Positions 49,127 to 57,110 of a stretch of DNA of 64,000 nt are shown here, piece after piece (positions within the stretch are counted from its first letter, which is position 1; every line of letters starts with the position of its first letter). The notes beneath the pieces were generated by a model. It made no database searches. It had not been told where the DNA came from and saw nothing but the letters and a program-made list of their open reading frames with translations. A program made the translations under genes and the position numbers. Origin of the DNA: Agrococcus sp. Marseille-P2731 (GTDB lineage: Bacteria > Actinomycetota > Actinomycetes > Actinomycetales > Microbacteriaceae); the NCBI RefSeq assembly GCF_900117395.1, contig NZ_FPEG01000003.1:620001-684000 (forward strand), given 5' to 3'.

Positions 49127-50350
49127 ATGCCTGTGCGCCCCGCTCCTGACGCGAGGTCGACGCGCGCCGACACGCTGCTCGCGATCGCGCTCGCCTTCTC
49201 CGGCTGCATCATGGTCGCGCTCAGCACGAGCTTCCAGCCGCTGGAGGCGCCGATCTGGCAGCCGCTGCTCGCGGCGGCCCTGCTGCCGCTGCCGCTGGTG
49301 CTGCGGCGACGCTTCCCGCTCGCGGTCGCCGCCTGCCAGATCGCCATCTACATGGTGGCGGGCGAGCTCGGCGTGCTCGAGCTCTATGCCTCGCAGGTGG
49401 CGCTGTTCATGGGCTTCTACTCCATCGGCGCCTGGGATCCGAACCGCACGCGCGCGCACTGGGCCCGGGTCGCGATCGCGATCTTCATGGCCGGATGGCT
49501 CGCGACCTCCGCGGTGCGCGGGTTCCTCGACCCCGAGACGGGCGAGCGCGGCGTCTCGGCCTACTTCGGTCTGCTCATCATCCAGATCATCGTCAACATC
49601 GCCTACTTCGGCGCCGCCTGGGTCTTCGGCGACCGCGCCTGGTCGAGCGCCATCGAGCGCGAGCGCCTCGCCGCGGCGCACGACGAGATCGTGGCGCAGC
49701 AGGCGCAGCTGGCCGAGCAGGCGGTCTCGCTCGAGCGGCTGCGCATCGCTCGCGAGCTGCACGACGTGGTCGCGCACCACGTGTCGGCGATGGGCGTGCA
49801 GGCCGGGGCGGCCCGCCGCATGCTGGCCGTCGACGCAGACCGGGCGGCGGATGCGCTGCGGCACGTCGAGCAGTCGGCCCGCGACGCGATCGGCGAGCTG
49901 CGGGCGCTCGTGGTGACGCTGCGCGCCGACGACGACGGCACCGCGGCGACGCCCGACCTCGAGCGGCTGCCGGAGCTCGTCGAGCAGGCGCGCGCCGCCG
50001 GGCAGCGGATCTCCCTCGCCACGATCGGCGAGGCGCGGCGAGTGTCGCCGATGGTGGGGCTGACGGGCTTCCGCGTCGTGCAGGAGGCGCTCACGAACGC
50101 CCGCAAGCACGCCGGCCCCATCGCGCAGGTCGACGTGCGCGTGCGCTACCTGCCCGACGAGCTCGAGGTCGAGGTCGCCGACGACGGCCACGGCGGCGGG
50201 AGCGGCGAGCAGGGTGCAGGTGCCGGCGTGATGGGGATGCGCGAGCGCGTCTCCGCGCTCGGCGGCACGCTCGACGTGGGGCCGCGGTCGCGCGGCGGCT
50301 GGCTCGTGCGGGCGCGGGTGCCGGCGGTCAGCGCGAGCGCCGACGACTAG
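49127..50350 (+). CDS. Sensor histidine kinase (NarL/DesK-type, HisKA_3)
   Basis: The 407-residue membrane kinase has about five N-terminal helices, a coiled coil and a HisKA_3 dimerisation domain with phospho-acceptor H212 in RIARELHDVVAHHVSAMGVQAG. The ATPase domain contains EALTNARKHAG (N box), VEVADDGHGGGSG (G1) and GVMGMRERVSALGG (G2). This class pairs with LuxR-type response regulators; the only one in the window is at 53936, with two other genes between. Transcript appears leaderless. Confidence 0.93.
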   Translation: MPVRPAPDARSTRADTLLAIALAFSGCIMVALSTSFQPLEAPIWQPLLAAALLPLPLVLRRRFPLAVAACQIAIYMVAGELGVLELYASQVALFMGFYSIGAWDPNRTRAHWARVAIAIFMAGWLATSAVRGFLDPETGERGVSAYFGLLIIQIIVNIAYFGAAWVFGDRAWSSAIERERLAAAHDEIVAQQAQLAEQAVSLERLRIARELHDVVAHHVSAMGVQAGAARRMLAVDADRAADALRHVEQSARDAIGELRALVVTLRADDDGTAATPDLERLPELVEQARAAGQRISLATIGEARRVSPMVGLTGFRVVQEALTNARKHAGPIAQVDVRVRYLPDELEVEVADDGHGGGSGEQGAGAGVMGMRERVSALGGTLDVGPRSRGGWLVRARVPAVSASADD

Positions 50351-50384
50351 GGCCGGGCGGCGCGAGCCGGGAGCGGAGGACCAC

Positions 50385-51650
50385 GTGGTGCCACAGCGGA
50401 TCGAGCGTGACTGCGTCATCGCGGGTGGCGGGCCGGCCGGCATGGTCGCCGGCTACCTGCTCGCGCGCGCCGGCCTGCGCGTGACGGTGCTCGAGAAGCA
50501 CGACGACTTCTTCCGCGACTTCCGCGGCGACACCATCCACCCCTCGACGATCGGGCTGCTGGGCGAGCTGGGCCTGCGCGAGCGCTTCCTGCAGCTGCCG
50601 CTCTCCCGCGTCCGGACGATGGATGCGGTGCTCGACGGGGAGCGCGTTACGATCGCGGACTTCGGCACGCTGCCGGCGCCCGATCGCTTCCTCGTCTTCG
50701 CGCCGCAGTGGGACTTCCTGCGCTTCCTCGCGGACGAGGGCGAGGCGCTGCCCGGCTTCGAGCTGCGGCTGGGAGCCCGCGCCGAGGGCCTGATCGTCGA
50801 GCGCGGCGCCGTGCGCGGCGTGCGCGTCTCGAGCGCCGACGGGGCCTTGGAGCTGCGTGCCCCGCTGACGATCGCGGCCGACGGGCGCGCATCCGCCCTG
50901 CGCACCGACGCGGGGCTGACCCCGAGAGAGCTCGGCGCTCCCATCGACGTGCTGTGGTTCCGCCTGCCGAAGCCCCAGGACCCGCCGCCGGTGACGCTCG
51001 GCTACCTCTCGGAGCGCGGCATGGTGCTCACCATCGAGCGCACCGACTCCTACCAAGCCGGGATGGTCATCCGGAAGGGCGCCTTCGAGCAGATCGAGCA
51101 CGCGGGCCTCGACGCGTTCCGCCGCCGGGTCGCCGGCGCCGCGCCGCACCTGGGGTCGGTGGTCGACGCGCTCGTCGACTGGGAGCAGGTGAAGCTGCTG
51201 TCGGTGCAGCTGAACCGCCTCCCTCGCTGGCATCGCCCCGGCTTCATCGCCATCGGCGACGCCGCGCATGCGATGTCGCCGATGTTCGGCGTCGGGGTGA
51301 ACTACGCGATCCAGGACGCGGTCGCCCTCGTCAACGCCGTCGCCGACGACCTCGCGGCCGGGGCCGTGCCGGAGTCGAGGCTCGCCGCCCTGCAGCGACG
51401 GCGGCAGCGCCCGGTGCAGGTCATGCAGCGCGTGCAGCGGATGGGTCACCGGGCGATCACGCGCACACCGCGGGACGGTCGGGTCGCGCCCCGCGCGCTC
51501 GTCGTCGGCCTTCGCGTGCTCTCGCCCATCGTGCGGCGGCTGGCGGCGAGGTTCGTCGGCATCGGACTGCTGCCCGAGCACGCCGACGTGCGACCCGCGG
51601 CCCAGCGTCGCCGCAGGCTCGGCGGGCCGGGGCGGGATCAGCGGCGCTGA
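50385..51650 (+). CDS. FAD-dependent aromatic-ring-hydroxylase-type monooxygenase
   Basis: The 421-residue protein is a PHBH-like flavoprotein. The FAD-binding motif is CVIAGGGPAGMVAGYLLARAG (dinucleotide GGGPAG), the DG motif region is ADGRASALR and the second FAD motif is AIGDAAHAMSPMFGVGVNYAIQDAVAL. The basic C-terminal tail (QRRRRLGGPGRDQRR) is long. It could hydroxylate an aromatic or polyketide-like compound or reduce a quinone. The start is the GTG at 50385 after GGAGGA. It follows the kinase gene by 34 bp. Confidence 0.9.
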   Translation: MVPQRIERDCVIAGGGPAGMVAGYLLARAGLRVTVLEKHDDFFRDFRGDTIHPSTIGLLGELGLRERFLQLPLSRVRTMDAVLDGERVTIADFGTLPAPDRFLVFAPQWDFLRFLADEGEALPGFELRLGARAEGLIVERGAVRGVRVSSADGALELRAPLTIAADGRASALRTDAGLTPRELGAPIDVLWFRLPKPQDPPPVTLGYLSERGMVLTIERTDSYQAGMVIRKGAFEQIEHAGLDAFRRRVAGAAPHLGSVVDALVDWEQVKLLSVQLNRLPRWHRPGFIAIGDAAHAMSPMFGVGVNYAIQDAVALVNAVADDLAAGAVPESRLAALQRRRQRPVQVMQRVQRMGHRAITRTPRDGRVAPRALVVGLRVLSPIVRRLAARFVGIGLLPEHADVRPAAQRRRRLGGPGRDQRR

Positions 51651-51682
51651 GCGGAGCGATGCCGCTCAGCGCCGCTGCCTGC

Positions 51683-53767
51683 TCAGCAGCTCGTGTAGCG
51701 GAGGGTCGACGTGTAGATCGTCGGCGGGCCGCCCAGCACGAGCACCGACTCGGGCTTCGCGCGCACCAGCGCGGTGCGCACCTCTTCGGGCATGCAGTGG
51801 CGCGAGGTCAGCAGCATCGGAGCGTTCTGCGATCCGGCCACGGCGGCGCCGGCGAGCGCATCCGGGAAGTTCTGGCCGCTGACGACGTATGCCGTGCGCA
51901 CGTCGCCGAAGTCGGCCGCGAGTCGCACCGAGGTCTCGAACCGGTTGCTGCCGCCGTAGCGCACGACCGTGGCTCCCGTGCTGGCGATGCCCGACGCGAT
52001 GGGCGCGGAGACCGAGGAGCCGTTGCCGACCACGCCCGCCCAGCGCACGCCCAGCCGCTGCAGCGTCGCGCGCGTCGGCGCGTCGAAGCCGCGGCGGTTG
52101 TCCACGAGCAGCACCGGGCCGTCGCGGCGCGCGGCAGCAGGCCCCGCGGAGAGCGCGTCCGGGAACCGCAGACCGGTGGCGAAGAAGGCGGAGGAGGCCG
52201 AGCGGAAGGCGTACTCGGCGATCATGCGGCTGGTCTCGAATCGGTCCTTGCCTCCGAGGCGCAGCACCGGGTTCGCCGCCGACGTCTGCGCGTCGGGGCT
52301 CGCCGGGTCGGCAGCCGTCGCAGCGAGGGTCTCCTGCGACCGCGCCAACTCGCTGGCGGATGTCGGGGCTGAACCCGCCGTCGCCGTCGGAGACGGCTGG
52401 GGCGAGGCCGAGGCATCCGGCCCAGCGGGCGCGACTGCTTCCGCCGGGTCGACCTCGGCGGATGCGGTCGGCTCGGCGCTCTCGCTCGGCACCGGTTCGG
52501 CGGTGTCCGCAGGCGTCGGCTCCGCTGTCGCGCTGGGCGTCGGCTCCGTCGTGGCGGCGGGCTCGGACGGCTGCTCGGTCGTCTGCTCGACATCGGTCGA
52601 CGCCGGCAGCTCGTCCACGGTCACCGTCGCACCGGCCAGCGGACCGCGGCTGCCCCAGAGCCCGCGCACGGCAGTCTCGACCGCGGCCGACACCGAGTTG
52701 GCATCGCCGACGATCACGACGCGCTGCGGCCGGAGCCGCACGATCTCGTCGAGCACGTGCTTCGGCAGCTCCGCGCGCGGCGTCAGCAGCACCGGGCCGC
52801 CCTGGTGCGCAGCCGCGGGCCCGGCGGAGAGCCCGTCGGGGAAGTTCTGGCCGCTCGCGAGGTAGACGACGGGCACCCCGGCGCCGAACTCGCTGCGCGA
52901 GACGGCGACAGCCGTGCGGTAGCGGTCGGTTCCGGAGATGCGCTTGGCGGTCGGCAGCTGCACCACCGTCTGGGTCGGGTCGCCGAACCAGTCGCTCCAC
53001 ATGCGCCAGGTGTTGCGGTTGCCGTAGGACGAGCAGCTGTTGCCGGTGCCGTAGAGGTTCGCGAGCGCCGCCGCGTTCGGGCGGTAGGGCGTGTAGTTGT
53101 AGAGGCCGGCGGTCGCGGCGTTGCGGATGGTGATGGAGCTGCGGCCGCAGGCCTGGTTCGGGTGCCACCACACCCAGTTCGTCACGCCCGCCCGGTGCGA
53201 CCAGCGCTCGGGGTGGGCTGCGTAGCGCTGGAACTGCCGGGCGCCGTAGTACACCTGGTAGAAGAATCCGCCGACGCTCGAGTCGCAGGGGGCGGTGTCG
53301 GGGCAGCCGAAGCCGGTCGCCGCGGTGTACTGGCGGGTGCTCGGCGCGCGCGAGGTGACGAGCGACTGCTCCTTCTGCAGCAGCACGAGCAGGTAGCGCT
53401 GCGAGATGTTGCAGGCCTGGCCGACGCGGGCGATGATGCTCGCCGCCGACTCGCTCGATCGTCCGGCGAGGCCGGCGCAGTAGGCGTCGGCAGGCATCGT
53501 CGGCGTGCGCTGGGCGTAGGTGTCGAGGCAGCGGTACCCGGCCGCGCATCCGGGGTGCTTCGCGTCGATGAACGTCTGCACCTGCGTGGCGCTCATGGCG
53601 CGACCGTCGTAGAACTGCTGATCCGAGATCAGGTATCCCGGGTCGAAGTCCGCCGCGTTGGCCGCGGAGGCCTGGCCGTCGGAGCCGGTCGACGGGACCA
53701 CGGTGAGCAGGGCGCCGACGAGCGCGGTGACGACCGCGGCGACGATGAGGCGAGGGCGCGAGCGCAT
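51683..53767 (-). CDS. Secreted CWB2-repeat cell-wall protein with lysozyme-like N-domain
   Basis: The 694-residue protein has a signal peptide (MRSRPRLIVAAVVTALVGALLTVV), an N-terminal domain of about 220 residues (FDPGYLISDQQFYDGRAMS..., ISQRYLLVLLQKEQSLVT, SSYGNRNTWRMWSDWFGDP) and three cell-wall-binding type 2 (CWB2) repeats. One repeat is before and two are after a Thr/Pro/Glu/Ala linker at about 385-480. CWB2 repeats anchor proteins to anionic wall polymers. QKEQ in a helical context suggests a lysozyme-like hydrolase, which is inference. It is antisense between the kinase/monooxygenase and the response regulator. Confidence 0.88.
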   Translation of the reverse strand: MRSRPRLIVAAVVTALVGALLTVVPSTGSDGQASAANAADFDPGYLISDQQFYDGRAMSATQVQTFIDAKHPGCAAGYRCLDTYAQRTPTMPADAYCAGLAGRSSESAASIIARVGQACNISQRYLLVLLQKEQSLVTSRAPSTRQYTAATGFGCPDTAPCDSSVGGFFYQVYYGARQFQRYAAHPERWSHRAGVTNWVWWHPNQACGRSSITIRNAATAGLYNYTPYRPNAAALANLYGTGNSCSSYGNRNTWRMWSDWFGDPTQTVVQLPTAKRISGTDRYRTAVAVSRSEFGAGVPVVYLASGQNFPDGLSAGPAAAHQGGPVLLTPRAELPKHVLDEIVRLRPQRVVIVGDANSVSAAVETAVRGLWGSRGPLAGATVTVDELPASTDVEQTTEQPSEPAATTEPTPSATAEPTPADTAEPVPSESAEPTASAEVDPAEAVAPAGPDASASPQPSPTATAGSAPTSASELARSQETLAATAADPASPDAQTSAANPVLRLGGKDRFETSRMIAEYAFRSASSAFFATGLRFPDALSAGPAAARRDGPVLLVDNRRGFDAPTRATLQRLGVRWAGVVGNGSSVSAPIASGIASTGATVVRYGGSNRFETSVRLAADFGDVRTAYVVSGQNFPDALAGAAVAGSQNAPMLLTSRHCMPEEVRTALVRAKPESVLVLGGPPTIYTSTLRYTSC

Positions 53768-53923
53768 GCTGCAACCTTTGGTTCAGGGTTAGGGCTACCC
53801 CAGGCTACGTGCAGCGCGCACCTATGGCGAGCATATGGAAAACATAACGGTGTGATGCTTGAGACCGGCCGGATTCGGGCCGCTCCCGGGCCCGTGGACC
53901 GCTGCCTCGCGCGAGTCCGCGGG

Positions 53924-53929
53924 TAGCGT
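53924..53929 (+). promoter_or_regulatory. Minus-10 TAGCGT for leaderless response-regulator gene
   Basis: TAGCGT ends 6 bases before the GTG at 53936, consistent with a leaderless transcript. There is no ribosome-binding sequence before the GTG. The 168-bp divergent gap also contains an AT-rich stretch around 53826-53850 that may serve the CWB2 gene. Confidence 0.55.
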
Positions 53930-53935
53930 GACACC

Positions 53936-54706
53936 GTGACGCGCATCCTCCTGGTGGACGACCAATCCCTCGTCCGGGCCGGCTTCGAGACGATCCTGAC
54001 GAGCGAACCGGGCTTCGAGGTGGTCGGACAGGCCAAGGACGGCGCCGAGGGCGTCACGCTCGCCGCAGAGCTGCAGCCCGACGTGATCTGCATGGACGTG
54101 CAGATGCCCGTGATGGACGGCCTCGAGGCCACTCGCCGCATCACCGCGGGCTCGACGCATCCGGCCGTGCTCATGCTCACGACCTTCGACCGAGAGGACT
54201 TCCTGTTCGAGGCGCTCTCGGCCGGCGCCTCCGGCTTCCTGCTGAAGACCGCCGAGCCCGAGCACCTGATCGACGCGGTCCACGCGCTCGCACGCGGCGA
54301 CGCACTGCTCTCACCAGAGGTCACGCGGCGCGTCATCGAGCGCTTCGCGGCGGCGCCGGCGGCCGCGCCGACCGCCGCCTCCGCTGGTGGTGCCGGCGGA
54401 GGCGAATCCGACGCAGCCGCACCTGGCGTCGACGCATCCGGCGTCGACGCATCCGGCACCGCGGTCTCGGCAGCCGTCGCGTCGGCGGCCGACGCGGCCC
54501 TCGCCCAGCTCACCGAGCGCGAGCGCGAGACGCTGCTGCTGCTCGCACGCGGCCGCTCGAACGCCGAGATCGCGAAGGAGCTCTTCGTGGGCGAGGCGAC
54601 CGTCAAGACCCACGTGTCGAACGTGCTGCTGAAGCTCGGCATCCGCGACCGCATCCACGCCGTCATCTGGGCCTACGAGCGGGGCGTCGTCGCGCCGAAC
54701 GGCTGA
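53936..54706 (+). CDS. NarL/FixJ-type response regulator with expanded linker
   Basis: The 256-residue protein has a receiver domain with the acidic pair D8/D9, phospho-acceptor D54 (CMDVQMPVMDG) and the conserved Lys in FLLKTAEPEHL. A LuxR-type HTH (ELTERERETLLLLARGRSNAEIAKEL-type core, ending TVKTHVSNVLLKLGIRDR) forms the C-terminus. The linker, about residues 137-190, is an Ala/Gly/Ser/Asp-rich expansion with the repeat GVDASGVDASG and is longer than usual for the class. It is the likely partner of the kinase at 49127. Confidence 0.92.
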   Translation: MTRILLVDDQSLVRAGFETILTSEPGFEVVGQAKDGAEGVTLAAELQPDVICMDVQMPVMDGLEATRRITAGSTHPAVLMLTTFDREDFLFEALSAGASGFLLKTAEPEHLIDAVHALARGDALLSPEVTRRVIERFAAAPAAAPTAASAGGAGGGESDAAAPGVDASGVDASGTAVSAAVASAADAALAQLTERERETLLLLARGRSNAEIAKELFVGEATVKTHVSNVLLKLGIRDRIHAVIWAYERGVVAPNG

Positions 54707-54727
54707 CGGCGCGGCCCGCGTGCTCGC

Positions 54728-54733
54728 TAGGCT
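54728..54733 (+). promoter_or_regulatory. Minus-10 TAGGCT for leaderless lipoprotein gene
   Basis: TAGGCT ends 7 bases before the ATG at 54741. CTGACG at 54703-54708 could be a minus-35 with a long 19-bp spacer. The transcript would start at the ATG. Confidence 0.55.
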
Positions 54734-54740
54734 CGACCGC

Positions 54741-55115
54741 ATGCGTGCTCGAACTGCTGCCATCGCCCTCTCCGCCGCCTCGATGCTGCTGCTCGCGGGA
54801 TGCTCCGGGGGCTCGGACGCATACTGCGAGACCCTGCGGGAGCAGCCCGCCGGCAACTACGTCTTCAACCCCTACATCGGTTGGGGCTCGGGCCCGGCAG
54901 AGGTCGACAGCAGGCTCGCGGCGATGGATGCGGTGGGCGAGCCGCCGAGCGACATCGCCGACGAGTGGGAGGCCTGGCGCGCGCACCTGACCGCGATCAG
55001 CGAGGCCGAGACGGCCGGCGAGACGCCGACCGAGCTGATCGCAGCGGCTTCCTCCGGCGAGGCGGCAGACGCGGGCACCGCGCTCAGCGAGCACTACGTC
55101 GACGCCTGCCTCTAG
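54741..55115 (+). CDS. Small putative lipoprotein
   Basis: The 124-residue protein has a lipobox signal ending MLLLAGCSGG (Cys at about residue 21). The mature part contains two further cysteines, one near the start (YCETLRE) and one two residues from the end (DACL), which could form a disulfide. I do not recognise the family. The transcript appears leaderless. It lies between the response regulator and the convergent HTH/DUF2975 pair. Confidence 0.8.
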   Translation: MRARTAAIALSAASMLLLAGCSGGSDAYCETLREQPAGNYVFNPYIGWGSGPAEVDSRLAAMDAVGEPPSDIADEWEAWRAHLTAISEAETAGETPTELIAAASSGEAADAGTALSEHYVDACL

Positions 55116-55176
55116 GCGATCAGCCTGCCCGACACGGGCTGCGCGCTGCCGCGACCGGGCTGCTGAGGTCGGCGCT

Positions 55177-55383
55177 TCACTCGGGCTCGTGGGCCAGCAG
55201 GTCGCCGGGCTGGCACTCGAGCACGCGGCAGATCGCGTCGAGCGTCGAGAATCGCACCGCCTTCGCGCGGCCGCTCTTGAGCACGTGCAGATTGGCGGGC
55301 GTGATGCCGATCTGCTCGGCGAGCTCGGCGACGCTCAGCTTGCGCTTCGCGAGCTCGACGTCGAGGTTGAGCACGATCGGCAT
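55177..55383 (-). CDS. Cro/C1-type HTH regulator (YozG-like)
   Basis: The 68-residue protein is almost entirely a helix-turn-helix: LAKRKLSVAELAEQIGITPANLHVLKSGRAKAVRFSTLDAICRVLECQPGDLL in family order. Such small XRE proteins are encoded directly after DUF2975 membrane proteins and are thought to regulate the pair. The start codon overlaps the DUF2975 stop (TGATG). The paired TATCG/CGATA operator upstream of the operon is its probable site. Confidence 0.9.
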   Translation of the reverse strand: MPIVLNLDVELAKRKLSVAELAEQIGITPANLHVLKSGRAKAVRFSTLDAICRVLECQPGDLLAHEPE

Positions 55384-55859
55384 CAGACCACCTCGGCCAT
55401 CTCGTGCTCGAGGTCGGTCGCCTTGGTGAGCAGCCCGCGCATCACCACGAGCAGCAGGCCGATGCCGGCGGCGCCGAAGAAGCCCATGATGAGGAAGATC
55501 GCCACGACCGGCGGCAGCGCGCTCGCGACCGCGAGGACGACCAGGGCGACTGCGAACAGGGCGGATGCGGCGAGCGCGCACGCGATCATGATGCCGACGA
55601 GGCCGAACGCGCGGGCGTCGAAGATGCGGTCGCGCGCGACCATCGAGAGCAGCCGCCACATCACGAGGAGCGCGACCTGCACGCAGAGGATGATCGCGAT
55701 GCAGCCGATGATGCCCGGCCAGCGCAGTCCCGCGGCCTCGGGCATCTCGCGGACGGCCTCGGCGGCGAGCAGCGGCACGAAGAAGCCCTGCCCGGTCAGC
55801 GAGAGCAGCAGCGCGACGACGATGACGACCTTCGCGCCGATGATGGCAGCTCGTTGCAT
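55383..55859 (-). CDS. DUF2975 membrane protein
   Basis: The 158-residue protein has four membrane helices, with RDRIFDARAFGLVGIMIACALAASALFAV carrying the characteristic F-x-x-x-NxRRLRxIG-like loop of DUF2975. It is paired with an XRE regulator, and the two are presumed to form a membrane sensor-regulator unit of unknown signal. The ATG at 55859 is followed upstream by an elaborate operator at 55869-55904. Confidence 0.88.
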   Translation of the reverse strand: MQRAAIIGAKVVIVVALLLSLTGQGFFVPLLAAEAVREMPEAAGLRWPGIIGCIAIILCVQVALLVMWRLLSMVARDRIFDARAFGLVGIMIACALAASALFAVALVVLAVASALPPVVAIFLIMGFFGAAGIGLLLVVMRGLLTKATDLEHEMAEVV

Positions 55860-55868
55860 GGTGATCCC

Positions 55869-55904
55869 TATCGCTATTCGATACTGAAGTATCGAAGAAC
55901 GATA
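55869..55904. promoter_or_regulatory. Tandem operator TATCG-n5-CGATA x2
   Basis: Two copies of TATCG-5 bases-CGATA (55869-55883 and 55890-55904) start 21 bp apart, two helical turns. Between them is a perfect 20-bp palindrome, TTCGATACT-GA-AGTATCGAA (55877-55896). The site lies immediately upstream of the DUF2975 gene and is the likely binding site of its HTH partner. Confidence 0.75.
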
Positions 55905-56114
55905 CCATGCGTTCGCACCTCGACCACGGCCCTCGCGGTGTGCGCACCACTCCCCGCTCCCGCTCCCCGCTCCCAGCCCCCAGCTCGCAGCTCGCTCCTC
56001 GCTAGCCGCGCACCGCTCCGCAGGTATGGGCGGAAGTGCTCCACAGCGCAGCTCCGGCGAGCACTTCGCCCCATCGCTGCCCCGGGCAGCGGATGAGCGG
56101 CGGCGCGGCAGGGG

Positions 56115-56177
56115 TTGACACGTCGCTCTCCAAGGCGCACGATGGGCTCACACCAGCGCGTAAGCAAGTGCTAACGC
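56115..56177 (+). promoter_or_regulatory. Promoter and ArsR-type operator of the AHSA1 operon
   Basis: TTGACA (56115-56120), 17-bp spacer and CACGAT (56138-56143) form the promoter. The imperfect palindrome GCGTAAGCAAGTGCTAACGC (56158-56177) lies over the transcript start. AAGCAAnTGCTT-like sites are known for ArsR regulators coupled to AHSA1 proteins. The rest of the gap from 55905 shows no gene. Confidence 0.72.
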
Positions 56178-56193
56178 ACGAGAGGGGTGCGGG

Positions 56194-56664
56194 ATGCCGA
56201 TCGCGACCGATCCGCTCAGCCGCATCTTCTTCGCGCTCGCCGATCCGACGCGACGCGCGATGCTCGGGCGCCTCGAGGCTGGCAGCGCGACCGTCGGCGA
56301 GCTGGCGGAGCCCTTCGCCATCAGCCGGCCCGCCGTCTCTCAGCACCTGCGGGTGCTCGACGACGCCGGCCTCATCGAGCGCACGCGCCAGGGCCAGTGG
56401 CGCTCCTGCGCACTGCGCCCCGAGGGCCTCGACGACGCCGAGCGCTGGGTCGCCGAGCACCGCGCCGCCTGGCAGCAGCGCTTCGACCGGCTCGACGAGA
56501 CGCTCGCCGCCCTCACCGCGCGCCCTGGCGCATCCGATTCCGCCGCATCGGACCTTGCCGCATCCGACCACGACACATCCGACACCGACGCATCCGACAC
56601 CGACGCATCCGACACCGACAGCACCGGCGCACCAGCCGGGCACGACACCGAGGAGCACCGATGA
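56194..56664 (+). CDS. ArsR-family regulator with Asp/Ser-rich repetitive tail
   Basis: The 156-residue protein has an ArsR/SmtB winged helix (LSRIFFALADPTRRAMLGRLEAG, SRPAVSQHLRVLDDAGLIERTRQGQWR) of the SdpR-like group without metal-binding cysteines. From about residue 110 it carries a repetitive acidic tail (repeats of D-T/A-SDTDAS), encoded by tandem 15-bp units. The tail is unusual and may be hypervariable. The operator at 56158 suggests autoregulation. Its stop overlaps the AHSA1 gene by ATGA. Confidence 0.9.
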   Translation: MPIATDPLSRIFFALADPTRRAMLGRLEAGSATVGELAEPFAISRPAVSQHLRVLDDAGLIERTRQGQWRSCALRPEGLDDAERWVAEHRAAWQQRFDRLDETLAALTARPGASDSAASDLAASDHDTSDTDASDTDASDTDSTGAPAGHDTEEHR

Positions 56665-57110
56665 GCACGACCAAGCAGTTCACGATCACCCGGGCGTTCG
56701 ACGCCCCGCGCGCAGCCCTGTGGCGCGCGTGGACCGACCCCGCCATCGCCGCGCAGTGGTGGCATCCGCACGAGGTCGTGACGCCGCCCGAGTCGGTCGA
56801 GATCGACCTGCGCGTCGGCGGCACCTACCGCTACCTGATGGTCGCCCCGGACGGCAGCGAGTACCCGACGGGCGGCGAGTACCTCGAGGTGCGCGAGCCC
56901 GAGCGGCTGCGGTTCTCGTGGGCCGACCCTGACGACGCCGTCGCCGACGCGATGCTCATCACGATCGACCTGCGCGAGCTGCCCGAGGACCGCTGCGAGA
57001 TGACCTTCCACCTCGCCGGTGTCGACGAGGAGCGAGCGACCGAGGAGAGCATCCACACCGGCTGGAGCGAGGCCTTCGCCGAGCTCGACGCAGCGCTGGC
57101 CCGCGCATGA
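56661..57110 (+). CDS. SRPBCC/AHSA1-domain protein
   Basis: The 149-residue protein has the START-like AHSA1 fold: FTITRAFDAPRAALWRAWTDPAIAAQWWHP, GGTYRYLMVAPDGSEYPTGGEYLEVREPERLRFSW and a C-terminal helix ESIHTGWSEAFAELDAALA. Such proteins bind hydrophobic ligands and typically follow an ArsR regulator, as here. Both ends overlap neighbours by ATGA, making a three-gene operon with the RibD-C protein. Confidence 0.93.
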   Translation: MSTTKQFTITRAFDAPRAALWRAWTDPAIAAQWWHPHEVVTPPESVEIDLRVGGTYRYLMVAPDGSEYPTGGEYLEVREPERLRFSWADPDDAVADAMLITIDLRELPEDRCEMTFHLAGVDEERATEESIHTGWSEAFAELDAALARA

